From assembly GCF_000513275.1 (NCBI RefSeq), contig NZ_CBVJ010000111.1, positions 1 through 59,370 of the forward strand: a DNA stretch of 59,370 bases. The letters are read 5' to 3'. How positions within the stretch are numbered: position 1 is the stretch's first letter; each line of letters opens with the position of its first letter. The translations under genes were made by a program, and so were the position numbers. This document shows, one piece after another, positions 22,597 through 32,279 of this stretch. Source of the DNA: Paenibacillus gorillae (lineage in GTDB: Bacteria > Bacillota > Bacilli > Paenibacillales > Paenibacillaceae). The notes beneath the pieces are model-generated. The model searched no databases. It was not told the DNA's origin and saw only the letters and a program-made list of their open reading frames with translations.

Positions 22597-24297
22597 TTAC
22601 TGATGACTTGTCGGATGCTGTGCAGTTGCCGGAATTTGACCCTTGAGCATCCGGTTGATGTCACCGGTCAGTCTCAAGTAGAAATCCGACGATACAGCAA
22701 CGCCATCTGCATTCAGCGTCAAGAAATATTGGTTAGCCGGAATCATGGAAGAATTCTCGGCTGCCTTAGCGATGGCTGTGCCCTCATCGTATTCGTCGAA
22801 CATTGCGACGTAAGCGGTATTAATGCCTAAGCTTTTAACATTGTACGCTTGCCGCCACATGAAATCGCCGTGCAGCCGCGGAATTTGGTTCTGCGGACCG
22901 CCATGCAGGTTGAACCAGGAGAAGCCTGGCCACAGCACCGGCTGATAAGCGATGCCCAATTGATTCGTCATAGCCAGATCCTGCTGCATAAAATTGTTTT
23001 TGAAGTGATCCGCGCCAGCTTCGCCGCTGAAACGGCCCACATACCAAGGAGACAGCATGTCGAAGGATTGATACACGCTCAAGAAGCCCGTTTTGGAATC
23101 CTCAACGCCGGTTCTCCAGTAAGTTGGCACACCGCCAATTACGTATACGTTTTGATCCTTGAACCATTGAATAAGTCCAGATGCCTCTGCCGCCGTACCC
23201 GGCCGGTCAGTAAAGCCAATACCCCAAATATTGACGACAGTCTTCCCGTTTTGCTTCGCGTAAGCGGAAGAGGAAGTCAGGTTCATACCGCCCTGGATCT
23301 TATTCGTCCAGTCCGATTTGATATCGTTGACCCATGTACTAGAGTTCATGCCTGTAATGTCATACATTACGTAAAACTTCCGGCTATAGCTCTCTGCCGC
23401 ATTTTTCACCTTAACGGCAACGCTGTCCCGGTTCGTACGCCAGTTATCCGGTGTAGTACTCGCACTAGCGCCAAACCGCTGCAAGGCTGCACCGTCAATG
23501 TTATACGTCTGCATCCACTCGAAATGCTTGTTGACCGTTTCTTGGTCATAGGATGAGAACAGCTTCGCCTGCTGTCCGTTATTCAGATTTTGCAGGTTGG
23601 TCTGGTAAAGCTTCGAATACTCTCTGAGGTCAGGATACAGATCAAAGTTGATGTTGCTGCCTGTACCTGGCGCAGAGCTGTTCTTGGACCAATGGATCCA
23701 GCCTCCGTTCGGAGATCCGTCACCCGTAGCATTGAACCAGCCTTGATAGCCCGCAAATACTTTACCCACGACATCTCCGCCTGTAGGCTGCGGCGTGGAT
23801 GGATTAAAGCGGAACCAATTGATGTTAAACAAATTGCCCGCTCCTCCTGTAAATTTCAGGAACAGTGTCTGTACGCCAGTCGGGTTGCCGCTAACGGCAC
23901 AAGTCACCGTCGTCCAGTTCTGCCAGCCGCCTGTACCCGGTACCGTACAAGTCGCTGCAAGCGTACCTGTCAGGCTACCCAATCGCACTTCAATAGCGCC
24001 GCCGCTGGCATTGCTCGCCACTCGTGCATTGAAAGCGCTTGCACCAGTTCCGAAATCAACACCATCGAATCGGATATAATCCCCATTGTCGATAAACGCA
24101 ACATTCTGTCCGCCCTCGCTTGAAGCTTCCAGTTGTATACCGGATTGCGCATTATAGCTGGACGCTGCTGTCTGTGTGAATGCGGATGCTGCCAGCGCGG
24201 ATGACGGCTTCAATGCCATCGTTACCAGCAGCAACGCCACAATTAGCACTGCGGCTAACCACTTTTTGTAGACTTGATTGTCTGATGCATGAATCAT
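22597..24297 (-). CDS. Secreted CBM6-GH71/99-like glycoside hydrolase
   Basis: 566 residues. A signal peptide (KKWLAAVLIVALLLVTMALKPSSALAAS, cleavage near 37) is followed by a CBM6-type carbohydrate-binding module (about 38-163: SYNAQSGIQLEASSEGGQNVAFIDNGDYIRFDGVDFG ... LFLKFTGG...FNINWFRF) and then, from KVFAGYQGWF at about 173, a TIM-barrel domain of the GH71/GH99-like group annotated as xylosidase/arabinosidase. Acidic candidates lie in YDITGMNSSTW and MFDEYDEGTA. It probably acts on an alpha-linked polysaccharide outside the cell. It is monocistronic, with a good GAGGAGG site. Confidence 0.82.
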   Translation of the reverse strand: MIHASDNQVYKKWLAAVLIVALLLVTMALKPSSALAASAFTQTAASSYNAQSGIQLEASSEGGQNVAFIDNGDYIRFDGVDFGTGASAFNARVASNASGGAIEVRLGSLTGTLAATCTVPGTGGWQNWTTVTCAVSGNPTGVQTLFLKFTGGAGNLFNINWFRFNPSTPQPTGGDVVGKVFAGYQGWFNATGDGSPNGGWIHWSKNSSAPGTGSNINFDLYPDLREYSKLYQTNLQNLNNGQQAKLFSSYDQETVNKHFEWMQTYNIDGAALQRFGASASTTPDNWRTNRDSVAVKVKNAAESYSRKFYVMYDITGMNSSTWVNDIKSDWTNKIQGGMNLTSSSAYAKQNGKTVVNIWGIGFTDRPGTAAEASGLIQWFKDQNVYVIGGVPTYWRTGVEDSKTGFLSVYQSFDMLSPWYVGRFSGEAGADHFKNNFMQQDLAMTNQLGIAYQPVLWPGFSWFNLHGGPQNQIPRLHGDFMWRQAYNVKSLGINTAYVAMFDEYDEGTAIAKAAENSSMIPANQYFLTLNADGVAVSSDFYLRLTGDINRMLKGQIPATAQHPTSHQ

Positions 24298-24614
24298 TTG
24301 TATTCCTCCTCGCTTTTAATAAGTGCATGCTTGCATAGCGTAGCCTAATCTAGCTTGTCCTCCGTTTCCAAACGGCTGTCCGATTCCCCTTTCTTTGCAG
24401 CCCCGGTCTATCCGCCAATATCTGACGGCATTCTTCACCTGTCGCCCGAAATCATACATAATCTATGCGAGTGAGCCGACAACTGCCGGGATCCTGTCAT
24501 TATCATGTTCGTACATATTTCGCCAGAGGTATAGGAGACGATCTTGACTTTTACAGTCGAATAATATCCAGATTTTTGAATTCGGAGAAAAGAGCTTTCC
24601 AGCCATGTATTCAG
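24298..24614. other. Non-coding stretch between the glycosidase gene and sspH
   Basis: No believable gene on either strand. It should hold the promoter of the leftward glycosidase gene; no strong -35/-10 pair stands out by eye. An overlapping open frame at 24435-24818 is antisense-phase noise over sspH. Confidence 0.5.
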
Positions 24615-24660
24615 ATAAAATAAAAGCCGCTCAGCCTCCGGCAAACAGAGTCTAAGCAGC
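24615..24660 (-). terminator. Terminator of sspH
   Basis: GCCGCTCAG (24626-24634) pairs with CTAAGCAGC (24652-24660) using two G-U pairs in the transcript; on the minus strand TTTTATTTTA follows. Confidence 0.6.
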
Positions 24661-24672
24661 CTTGGCATAGTC

Positions 24673-24909
24673 TTATGTGTCACTTGGAAGCCTGCATCCC
24701 ATTTGCTCCACTTCCATTGCCATTTGGGATGAAGGTTCAATGAGGCTTCGCACGGGTACTTCTTGTTCTTGCTCCGGCTGGTCGATGGGATAAATTCTGG
24801 CTGTCTCATTCTCCTCATTCACATGCTGAATATAAATCTGAACCCCATTGTATTCCACATTCTCCATAATTGGCGACGCCGCAATTTCCTGTGCCCGCTG
24901 GATATTCAT
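24673..24909 (-). CDS. sspH: Small acid-soluble spore protein H type
   Basis: 78 residues. The first 59 match the SspH family closely: MNIQRAQEIAASPIMENVEY, then NGVQIYIQHVNEENETARIY and EQEVPVRSLIE. A 19-residue tail after the usual end (PSSQMAMEVEQMGCRLPSDT) is extra, and includes a cysteine. H-type SASPs are minor proteins of the spore core made in the forespore. AGAGGAGG precedes the ATG. A sigma-G-like promoter is only weakly suggested (TGAAGT, 17 bp, TATAGA on the minus strand near 24970-25000). The presence of the gene is direct evidence that the host makes spores. Confidence 0.92.
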   Translation of the reverse strand: MNIQRAQEIAASPIMENVEYNGVQIYIQHVNEENETARIYPIDQPEQEQEVPVRSLIEPSSQMAMEVEQMGCRLPSDT

Positions 24910-24921
24910 CTTATAGAACCT

Positions 24922-24965
24922 CCTCTAGTGCTGTTAATTGCCCATTACATTTTGTGCGCTAGAGG
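24922..24965 (-). promoter_or_regulatory. Leader hairpin overlapping the sspH ribosome binding site
   Basis: CCTCTAGTGC (24922-24931) and GCGCTAGAGG (24956-24965) are complementary at 9 of 10 positions around a 24-nt loop. In the sspH transcript the 3' arm contains the first part of the AGAGGAGG ribosome site, so the hairpin could limit initiation. No T run follows, so it is not a terminator. Confidence 0.4.
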
Positions 24966-25171
24966 AAGGCTCTATACAGGGGTTTATAAAAACACTTCAA
25001 TCATTTAGTGATTTTCCAATTTCACAAATGCAGTATACATATTTTATATTCTTCACACTATCAATTGGATAAATATATTTAATATGATAATATATTCAAA
25101 GATTTATATAAATTCAAAGCACAGAAACACCTATTTACCAAATATACTTATTTTGAGGGAGAGAAACGTAG

Positions 25172-26764
25172 ATGAATAAGCTTTTAAAACGGCTAATTGT
25201 TGTGACAACCACTATTGTACTGCTTCTGAGCGTGATGCCCTCCGCTTCTGTACGTGCTGAGCAGCAGAAAAAGCCAGCAATTGTTACAGACTATGAGATC
25301 CAATTGATTGGGGAGAAGTCGACTTGGAATGCTTACCCTTTAGTAAGGATCGGGAAAACCAATTATGGAGACAGATATACTAGAAAATCGGATGAATATG
25401 CTTTTCCTGACTTGAAGTTCAAAATGCCAAGCATCGCCGGCCAGAATAGCAGCGGCAGCTACAAAAATGATGGAAATAAGTTTATATGGAGCGCTTGGGT
25501 TATAGAGCAATATTATCAGAATGGCGATCATCTTTATATCCATATCTCATATCCGGCAGGCGACAAACAGCATAATCAATTGTTTGATTTCAATAGTAAA
25601 AATAATACAATGAGGCTCGTCAAAAAAACGATTAGCGCAAGTCAAAGCTACACCATGGAGGTTTATCCGCAATCCGATTTATTTTCGGTCAGAACGAAAA
25701 GATTATTAAATAGCTTAGATATCTATCATATTAAAACCGGGAAGCTTATTGCTACTGCGGACTATGCTTTCCAGCCATATCCTCTAGTGAAAGGGAGCTT
25801 TGGCCACACCTTTAATCGGAAGCCTGCGAGTAATTCGCTCATTATTAACCTAGATGTCAATAAAACAGGCAAAGATAAAACAGGCAAGAGCTTTACTTAC
25901 AGCGGTAACGACCTTTACGAATTACTCCCTGACGGCAGCAAAAAACAGATTGAATACAGTCAAGTGAATTATTGGGACGCTACAACGGGGTGGACCAATA
26001 AAATCGGCAATGTCGTTTATGGCAGTTATTACGATAAGCAAAGCAAAACTTGGTTAATTGGATACAAGACGGGATCAAGCAGCAGCTACAAGCCGCTAAC
26101 TCAGACAGGCACAGAGTCACGGGTAGATTTCTCCCCCAACTTGAAATACATAATTATTACCGAGTACAAGAAAGATGCGAAGACAGGAAAAAGAACAAAC
26201 GAATACCGAAGCATAATCGTTGATGGGCAGACGGGAAAAGTGTTGCGAACACTTGGAGCCTATAATCGTAAATATGTTTATTTCATTTATAATTGGAAGT
26301 ACGGAGACGAACTGGTAGAACTTAACTTCAATAATTATGCAAGGGACGGTTACTTAAACCTTTCCACAGGTATTTTTGTCAGCAAATATAGCGAATGGAC
26401 GTACTCATACGGCTCCTACTCGGGAGACTTTAGTGAGTTGCTGTCACCTGAGCGGAGTCCAGAAATATTAGTGAATGACACTTTACATGTAAATCTTTCA
26501 GCTCCAGGCGTATTTTTGGCAGGAAATTATTTATGGTACTTAAGCGTTAGTGATTTCGCATTGGAGATCGGTGCCAGTGTGTCTGTTGCTGATAAAAAAG
26601 TTATTGTGAAGCTGGACAATAAACAATTTACCGTAGATCCGAAGACAATGATAACTTTCCGGAACCGCATATATATCCCTATGCAAGATTTCCGCAAGCT
26701 GGGGTTGAAGCTGCAGCTAAACGGCGAAGAACATGTGAAACGTTTCATTTATGATGCCGCTTAA
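25172..26764 (+). CDS. Secreted protein with C-terminal copper-amine-oxidase-N-like stalk domain
   Basis: 530 residues. A signal peptide (KRLIVVTTTIVLLLSVMPSASVRAE, cleavage near 27) is followed by a long beta-rich region (about 30-430) with repeated YxxxxGK and GDxLYEL-type strands of the sort seen in propeller-like or repeat surface proteins. The last 95 residues (VNDTLHVNLSAPGVFLAGNYLWYLSVSDFALEIGASVSV...RIYIPMQDFRKLGLKLQ) form a copper-amine-oxidase-N1-like module, common in Paenibacillus cell-surface proteins. No catalytic site is seen. It is monocistronic, with a GAGGGAGAG site and a terminator immediately downstream. Confidence 0.7.
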   Translation: MNKLLKRLIVVTTTIVLLLSVMPSASVRAEQQKKPAIVTDYEIQLIGEKSTWNAYPLVRIGKTNYGDRYTRKSDEYAFPDLKFKMPSIAGQNSSGSYKNDGNKFIWSAWVIEQYYQNGDHLYIHISYPAGDKQHNQLFDFNSKNNTMRLVKKTISASQSYTMEVYPQSDLFSVRTKRLLNSLDIYHIKTGKLIATADYAFQPYPLVKGSFGHTFNRKPASNSLIINLDVNKTGKDKTGKSFTYSGNDLYELLPDGSKKQIEYSQVNYWDATTGWTNKIGNVVYGSYYDKQSKTWLIGYKTGSSSSYKPLTQTGTESRVDFSPNLKYIIITEYKKDAKTGKRTNEYRSIIVDGQTGKVLRTLGAYNRKYVYFIYNWKYGDELVELNFNNYARDGYLNLSTGIFVSKYSEWTYSYGSYSGDFSELLSPERSPEILVNDTLHVNLSAPGVFLAGNYLWYLSVSDFALEIGASVSVADKKVIVKLDNKQFTVDPKTMITFRNRIYIPMQDFRKLGLKLQLNGEEHVKRFIYDAA

Positions 26765-26770
26765 TTCTAC

Positions 26771-26802
26771 ACTGCCGGGAGGAATCCCGGCAGTTTTTAT
26801 TT
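26771..26802 (+). terminator. Rho-independent terminator
   Basis: ACTGCCGGGA (26771-26780), loop GGAA, TCCCGGCAGT (26785-26794), then TTTTATTT. It ends the secreted stalk-protein gene. Confidence 0.9.
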
Positions 26803-26866
26803 CAACGTTTGTTCTAAAGGGCAAGCCTATAAAAGGAACCCGGCCGGACTGGCTGGCATCCTCCGA

Positions 26867-27682
26867 TCACCCTTTCGTATCTCTGCTTTCCTTCGCTCCC
26901 CGACCGAAATTTTCCTGATAATAGCTTGGGGTGCAGCCCGCGTACTTCTTGAATATCGCGATAAAATATTTGTAATCCTTATAGCCTACGTCCGCCGCAA
27001 TCGCATATACCTTCTCATCGCTGCGCTGAAGCAGTTCCATCGCCTTCTGAATTCGATAGCGACTCAGGAAATCATTGAACGTGTAGGTTGTTTCACTCTT
27101 GAACTTTTGGTTCAAATACGTCGCGCTGACCTCCAGCTTCTCCACCAGATCCTTAATGCCGATCTTTTCAGCATAATGCTCCTGCACATATTGGATCATC
27201 TTCGATACGTAACGGGACGACTTCCCAGGCAGCTTAACGACCGAAGCCTGCAGCGACTCCCCGGCACCATTCCCCGCCGTCTTCATCGCCGCATATTGAC
27301 GCTTCATCTCTACCTGGCTCTTGGCGCGGTTCAAGGCTGCGAGCAGCTGCTCCTGCTCAAGCGGCTTAAGCAAATATTCAGTAACGCCTAGCCGGATTGC
27401 TTCTTTGGCGAGCCGGAACTCATCATAGCCGGATAGAATAATATAGCTGCAAGCAGCCTCATCTACACTTCGCTCGATCATCGTTATTCCATCCATTAAT
27501 GGCATATTAACATCCACAATGACGATATCCGGCCGCAAAGCCTGAATCTGACGAAGACCGTCTTCACCGTTCTCTGCTTCACCGACTACGATGCAGTCTG
27601 CCCCCACCCAGTCAAAGGTGAACCGCAGTCCTTTGCGTATCATCTCCTCATCTTCCACCAGCAGTACCTTGAACATCCGCAT
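26867..27682 (-). CDS. YesN-type response regulator with AraC DNA-binding domain
   Basis: 271 residues. A receiver domain (about 4-120) has the acidic pair in LLVEDEEMIRKG, the phosphorylation Asp in IVIVDVNMPLMDG (about 55) and the Lys of EYLLKPL. An AraC double helix-turn-helix fills about 165-263 (KIGIKDLVEKLEVSATYLNQKFKSETTYTFNDFLSRYRI ... GYKDYKYFIAIFKKYAGCTPSYY). The usual long middle region of YesN proteins is short, so the protein is compact. It overlaps the 3' end of the kinase gene by 35 bp. The natural target is the importer operon directly upstream. Confidence 0.9.
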   Translation of the reverse strand: MRMFKVLLVEDEEMIRKGLRFTFDWVGADCIVVGEAENGEDGLRQIQALRPDIVIVDVNMPLMDGITMIERSVDEAACSYIILSGYDEFRLAKEAIRLGVTEYLLKPLEQEQLLAALNRAKSQVEMKRQYAAMKTAGNGAGESLQASVVKLPGKSSRYVSKMIQYVQEHYAEKIGIKDLVEKLEVSATYLNQKFKSETTYTFNDFLSRYRIQKAMELLQRSDEKVYAIAADVGYKDYKYFIAIFKKYAGCTPSYYQENFGRGAKESRDTKG

Positions 27683-29366
27683 CCTCCTTCAGATAAGGCA
27701 ATACAAACGTAACCGTCGTCCCTTCCCCTTCAACGCTGTCAATCTGAATGCCATAGCGTTCTCCATACATGAGGACGAGCCTGCGATGCAGATTATGCAA
27801 GCCAATATGAGGCGCGCGGTTATCCTGTGAGAGCATGATGGCACGCACTTCCTCCAGCCGTTCCCTGCTCATCCCGCCGCCATCATCCTTGACCTCAATA
27901 ATAAGATCAGCAGCTTTGACATAGCCAACCACCGTAATGGCGACCGACTGGCGCTGGCGGTAGCCATATTTGATCGCATTCTCAATGACGGGCTGCAGCA
28001 TCAGTCTCGGAACCAGAGCGGCCTTCGCCGCTTCTCCGACCTTCTCTTGATAGCGAAGCCTGTCCTTGAATCTCATCTGCTGCAGCTTCATGTAGCCCGC
28101 TATATATTCAAGATCATTGCCAAGGACGACTTGGTCCCGCTCATTGCCAATGCTATAGCGCAAGTGCCGGGAGAGCGTCAATACGATATCCTGAGCAAGC
28201 TTGTCGTCTACGACAATCGCATACCGCAGCATCTCCAGCACATTAAATATAAAATGCGGGTGGAATTGCGATTGCAGATGCTTCACCTCGATGACTCTGC
28301 GCAAGTCGGAAAGCTCCTCGTTTTTCGCTACAAGCTCGTTCAACCGCCGCAGCATCAAGTTGTATTGATTCGCAAGCGTCTCGAATTCATCGCCTGTTCC
28401 GATATAGACATACGATTCCATATTGCCCGACTGCAGCTCCCTGACGGCAAAGGTCAGTTTGTCCATCGCGCGGGACTGGCGATTGGAGATAATCCGGGCC
28501 GAATACCGGATCAATATCCATAACAGCAAGCTGGCAAGGGCAAAAAATACGGCCAGCGATAAATAAGCGGCATGATTCCATTGCGCTGCGCTTAACGTAT
28601 ATATTTTCCACTGGGAGGCAGGCACATAGGTTTCCTTACTGTAATATCGCCCTTTGTCGATCCACACATAACCCTTCGAATCTCTAGCTAGGCTATACTT
28701 GTTCATCAGCCCGCGCGTCAGATTGTTCGTTGTAGCGATAATGTTATGATAAGAATCAGTGACGACAGCGATTTCATTGTTTTGCACAAAAATCAGCTTC
28801 TGAAAGTCTTCTTCATACAGCTGGTAGATCAGATAGCCGATTACTGTCTCGCCATGCCGGATTTCTTTGGCAAAGGTATAGGCCGTATAACGGTCGTGAG
28901 AGAAGCGAAGATGGTTCGTCTCGGCAAGTGTAGACAGGCTTTGCCGATACATTCTGCGGGCAATAGTCTGTAACGCGAGATCCGTAGCATCGGAGCTATA
29001 ATTGGCTGAGGAAGCGAGCATGTTCCCGTCCGTACCGACGATATGCATAATACTTTTTACCCGCTGGCGGTTGTTGAAGTCGTAGAACCGTTCGAACACT
29101 TCCGGACCGTTGCGGCGCGACTCCACGAAGGAAATAACAGTACCCAGCTCAGCAGCCTCATCCATTTCCTCTAGGTAAGAGGCATAGACCTCCTCTACAG
29201 CCGTCTTAATCTTCTTGCCCGCATCCGTCGTCTGGCCAATTAGCAGCAAGCGTGAATTGACCATCATAAATAATAGAAACAATACGAATAGAATCGATAT
29301 CGGCACGAGGGTATGAAGCAGGAACATCCGGCGCAGCGAATCCTTGAAACTCCCTTTAGCCATCAT
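27648..29366 (-). CDS. YesM-type sensor histidine kinase
   Basis: 572 residues. One transmembrane helix near 15-38 and a second near 275-300 enclose an extracytoplasmic sensing domain of about 235 residues (dCACHE-like). A HAMP region follows (about 300-350). The His_kinase module has the conserved HLQSQFHPHFIFNVLEMLRY with the phosphorylated His, and the ATP lid DDGGGMS with GIGLHNLHRRL variants (here HIGLHNLHRRL). Together with the YesN-type regulator it follows an FbpABC-like importer, the usual arrangement for sensing the importer's ligand from outside the cell. Confidence 0.9.
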   Translation of the reverse strand: MMAKGSFKDSLRRMFLLHTLVPISILFVLFLLFMMVNSRLLLIGQTTDAGKKIKTAVEEVYASYLEEMDEAAELGTVISFVESRRNGPEVFERFYDFNNRQRVKSIMHIVGTDGNMLASSANYSSDATDLALQTIARRMYRQSLSTLAETNHLRFSHDRYTAYTFAKEIRHGETVIGYLIYQLYEEDFQKLIFVQNNEIAVVTDSYHNIIATTNNLTRGLMNKYSLARDSKGYVWIDKGRYYSKETYVPASQWKIYTLSAAQWNHAAYLSLAVFFALASLLLWILIRYSARIISNRQSRAMDKLTFAVRELQSGNMESYVYIGTGDEFETLANQYNLMLRRLNELVAKNEELSDLRRVIEVKHLQSQFHPHFIFNVLEMLRYAIVVDDKLAQDIVLTLSRHLRYSIGNERDQVVLGNDLEYIAGYMKLQQMRFKDRLRYQEKVGEAAKAALVPRLMLQPVIENAIKYGYRQRQSVAITVVGYVKAADLIIEVKDDGGGMSRERLEEVRAIMLSQDNRAPHIGLHNLHRRLVLMYGERYGIQIDSVEGEGTTVTFVLPYLKEDADVQGTAGGR

Positions 29367-29480
29367 GTCTCCCCCTTCATGTATCCTATTATCTTATCCG
29401 ACATTCCATAAATGTGAAACAGCCTGCCTTCGCCATATGGACAAAAGGCCGGAACCCGCTTGCGCGAGCCCGGTCTGGAC

Positions 29481-31136
29481 TTACATCGTAACTTCTTTTT
29501 TGCCCGACAGCTTGAAGAACAGCAGCAAGGACAGGACAGTAATGGCTGTCAATAATGTTGATAAGGCAGCCGCTACACCGTAATTGCCGCGTACAACCTC
29601 CGTATACACCGCAACGGTCATCGTTCGGGTGTTCCCGGTATACAGAATGATGGAGGTACTCAATTCCGTTATAATACTGATCCAGCTAATGATTGCGCCA
29701 GCGAAGACGCCGGATATCATCATTGGAACTGTAATTTTGAAAAAGGTCCTCATTGTCGAAGCACCGAGGCTAATCGCTGCCTCTTCGATACTGTCATTCA
29801 CCTGATGAAGGACAGCTGCGCTGGACCGGATCGTATAAGGCAAACGCCGGATGACAAATGCCGCAATTAGAATAACGGCTGTTCCGCTCAGTACAAGCGG
29901 CTGCTTGTTGAATGTAACCAATAGCGCGATGCCTAGAATGGAGCCCGGTACAATATAAGGAAGCATGGTGAAGGTATCCAGCAGATTGGCAACAGCTCCC
30001 TTGCGCTTCACCGTTACATAGGCAATCAGTACAGCAGCCAGCGTAATAATGACGATCGTAATGCCGGCCATGATAAAGGTATTATAGATGGAATCGCCCA
30101 CCTTGGCGAAAGCTGCACGATAACTGTCCAAGGAGTAACCGTCGACGAAGATTTTACCCGACGTTTTCTGGAAGGACGTGTAGGCTACATAAGCTTGCGG
30201 CATCATCGCCAAAATCGTGAACAGATAAACGTACACATGCGCTGCCGCATTAGCGATACCCTTCAGTTTCTTGGGCTCAATCGGATTCAGAGCGCTCATG
30301 CTGTAGGACTTGCGGTTCGCGACAAACTTCTGCAGCAGGAATACAGCAGTGGCGAACAAGACGACAATGACGCTTATCGCCGCGGCAAAGCCATCATCGC
30401 CGCCAACCTCGCTTATAAATTCGTTGAAGATCAATACAGGCACTGTACGGTAGCCCTCACCGATCAGCATCGGCGTACCGAAATCCGCGAACGCCCGCAT
30501 AAAGACGAGCAGACCGCCTGCCAGCAGCGTTGGCGTAATTAATGGCACGAGAATCTTCCACATTTTCCGAAGACCCGTGCAGTTCATGCTTTCCGCAGCC
30601 TCCATAAGGGAGTTATCGACATTTTTCAATGCTCCCGATACATACATGAAGATCAGCGGCGACAACTGCAGCGTCAGTACAAGCAAAATGCCGGAGAAGC
30701 CATAAATATCAGGCATACGGAAACCAAATACGTCAAAGATGAAGTTGGTAATGACACCGTTGCGCCCAAGCAGCAAAATCCAGGCATACGCTCCGATAAA
30801 CGGAGCCGACATCGACGAAATCAATATGAGAATGCGCACCGTTCCGCTGCCCTTGATTTTGGCAATGGTCATAATATAAGCAAGCGGGCCAGCCACCAGC
30901 ATCGAAAGCACTGTGACGCTTACCGTTACCTTTATACTGTTCCAAACGGCGTTCATATAGTAGGCTTTGCTAAAAAATTTAGTGAAATAAGCCAAGGAAA
31001 AATCGCCTGTTGTACCGTCAAAAAAGCTTTTAATTAACAGCATGAATAATGGCAAAGCCAGAAAGATCATATACCCTGCAAAAATAACAAACGTAATCAG
31101 CGACCAAATATCCCACCGTTTCATGCGGCCGGTCAT
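29481..31136 (-). CDS. FbpB/AfuB-type ABC transporter permease (two fused domains)
   Basis: 551 residues with about twelve membrane spans in two homologous halves. Each half has a BPD_transp_1 loop: EAAESMNCTGLRKMWKILVPLITPTLLAGG (about 177-206) and EEAAISLGASTMRTFFKITVPMMISG (about 457-482). This double permease is characteristic of ferric iron (FbpB) and related AfuB importers, which also include transporters for 2-aminoethylphosphonate and sugar phosphates. It overlaps the ATPase gene by 4 bp and sits 114 bp upstream of the kinase gene. Confidence 0.88.
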   Translation of the reverse strand: MTGRMKRWDIWSLITFVIFAGYMIFLALPLFMLLIKSFFDGTTGDFSLAYFTKFFSKAYYMNAVWNSIKVTVSVTVLSMLVAGPLAYIMTIAKIKGSGTVRILILISSMSAPFIGAYAWILLLGRNGVITNFIFDVFGFRMPDIYGFSGILLVLTLQLSPLIFMYVSGALKNVDNSLMEAAESMNCTGLRKMWKILVPLITPTLLAGGLLVFMRAFADFGTPMLIGEGYRTVPVLIFNEFISEVGGDDGFAAAISVIVVLFATAVFLLQKFVANRKSYSMSALNPIEPKKLKGIANAAAHVYVYLFTILAMMPQAYVAYTSFQKTSGKIFVDGYSLDSYRAAFAKVGDSIYNTFIMAGITIVIITLAAVLIAYVTVKRKGAVANLLDTFTMLPYIVPGSILGIALLVTFNKQPLVLSGTAVILIAAFVIRRLPYTIRSSAAVLHQVNDSIEEAAISLGASTMRTFFKITVPMMISGVFAGAIISWISIITELSTSIILYTGNTRTMTVAVYTEVVRGNYGVAAALSTLLTAITVLSLLLFFKLSGKKEVTM

Positions 31137-32239
31137 ATTCTCGTCCCCCGATTCAAATTGCGCTCCCCGGATGCGTCATAAACATTAATCGTTTCTGAAA
31201 GGATAGCCAGACGAACGGTCTGCCCGATATTCACCTCGTCATTAGCAGCGGATTGCTGAATAATCTCAACTTCTTGCCCATTGTCGAGCTTTACGACAAG
31301 ATGTGTATTCAAGCCTAAGAAAACATTATTGACAACCTTGCCCGCCAGCCCCCTGCCATCCTCAGACAATACAAATTCCTCTGGTCTGACTGAAATCCGG
31401 ACTGCAACGGATTCTCCAGGCTTCACTTGCGATTGCAGCGCCAGCATTGGCAGTGAATAATCGCGGCCGACCACTACGGAGGCTTCGCCGTCCGTCCCGA
31501 TTTCCAGCTTGGCGTCGATCACATTCGTTCTTCCGATGAAGGTTGCCACGAATAAATTGGCAGGACGCTGGTAAATATCTCTTGGTGAGCCAACTTGCTG
31601 AATAACGCCCGATTTCATAACCGCAATGCGATCGGATACAGCCATCGCTTCTTCCTGATCATGCGTGACATAGACCGTCGTGATCCCTACTTCACGTTGA
31701 ATGGACTTAATCGCATTACGCATATCTACGCGAAGCTGTGCATCCAGATTGGAAAGCGGTTCGTCCATCAGCAATACGTCCGGATTAATAACGATAGCCC
31801 TTGCAAGCGCCACACGCTGCTGCTGTCCGCCCGACAGATTTTTGGGCATTCTGTCTTTGTAAATATCGATTTTTACTGTATTTAAAATATCGCTGACTCT
31901 TCGCTGCTGATCCGCTTTGCTCACCTTGCGGTTTTGCAGCCCGAACGCAACGTTCTCCGATACGTTCAGATGAGGAAAGATCGCATAGTTTTGAAACACC
32001 ATGCCGATGTTCCGCTTCCCTGGCGGGACGTCATTCATTACTTTCTCGTTAAAGGCAAGAGCTCCGCCTTCTATGCTGTTAAAGCCTGCCACCATACGAA
32101 GCAACGTTGTTTTCCCGCAGCCCGAAGGACCCAGAAGGGTGAAAAACTCACCCTTCTGAATATCCAAGGAAAGCTCGGGGATAACAGTAGTGTCGCCATA
32201 TTTTTTCACGATTTCTTGGAAGGATATCGCAACGCTCAT
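31133..32239 (-). CDS. FbpC/PotA-type ABC transporter ATP-binding protein
   Basis: About 368 residues from the ATG at 32239; three more residues are possible from 32248. Walker A GPSGCGKTT (about 37-45), Q-loop MVFQNYAIFPH, signature NLSGGQQQRVALARAI, Walker B VLLMDEPLSNLDAQL and switch VTHDQEEA are all present. The last 120 residues are a TOBE domain (ISVRPEEFVLSEDGRGLAGKVVNNVFLGLNTHLVVKL), as in FbpC, PotA and sugar importers. It is translationally coupled to the permease by a 4-bp overlap. Confidence 0.9.
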   Translation of the reverse strand: MSVAISFQEIVKKYGDTTVIPELSLDIQKGEFFTLLGPSGCGKTTLLRMVAGFNSIEGGALAFNEKVMNDVPPGKRNIGMVFQNYAIFPHLNVSENVAFGLQNRKVSKADQQRRVSDILNTVKIDIYKDRMPKNLSGGQQQRVALARAIVINPDVLLMDEPLSNLDAQLRVDMRNAIKSIQREVGITTVYVTHDQEEAMAVSDRIAVMKSGVIQQVGSPRDIYQRPANLFVATFIGRTNVIDAKLEIGTDGEASVVVGRDYSLPMLALQSQVKPGESVAVRISVRPEEFVLSEDGRGLAGKVVNNVFLGLNTHLVVKLDNGQEVEIIQQSAANDEVNIGQTVRLAILSETINVYDASGERNLNRGTRI

Positions 32240-32279
32240 GATGTACACCCGCTTTCTGATTGATCAATCATTCTCATTA

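Noticed and set aside
22849..23556. Open frame of 235 codons on the plus strand
   Set aside because: Antisense to the glycoside hydrolase gene; no ribosome site and no recognisable domain.
24435..24818. Open frame overlapping sspH
   Set aside because: Overlaps the clearly recognisable sspH in another frame and crosses its terminator.
24965..25010. Sigma-G promoter for sspH
   Set aside because: The hexamers (TGAAGT and TATAGA) match the consensus poorly; mentioned only in the sspH entry.
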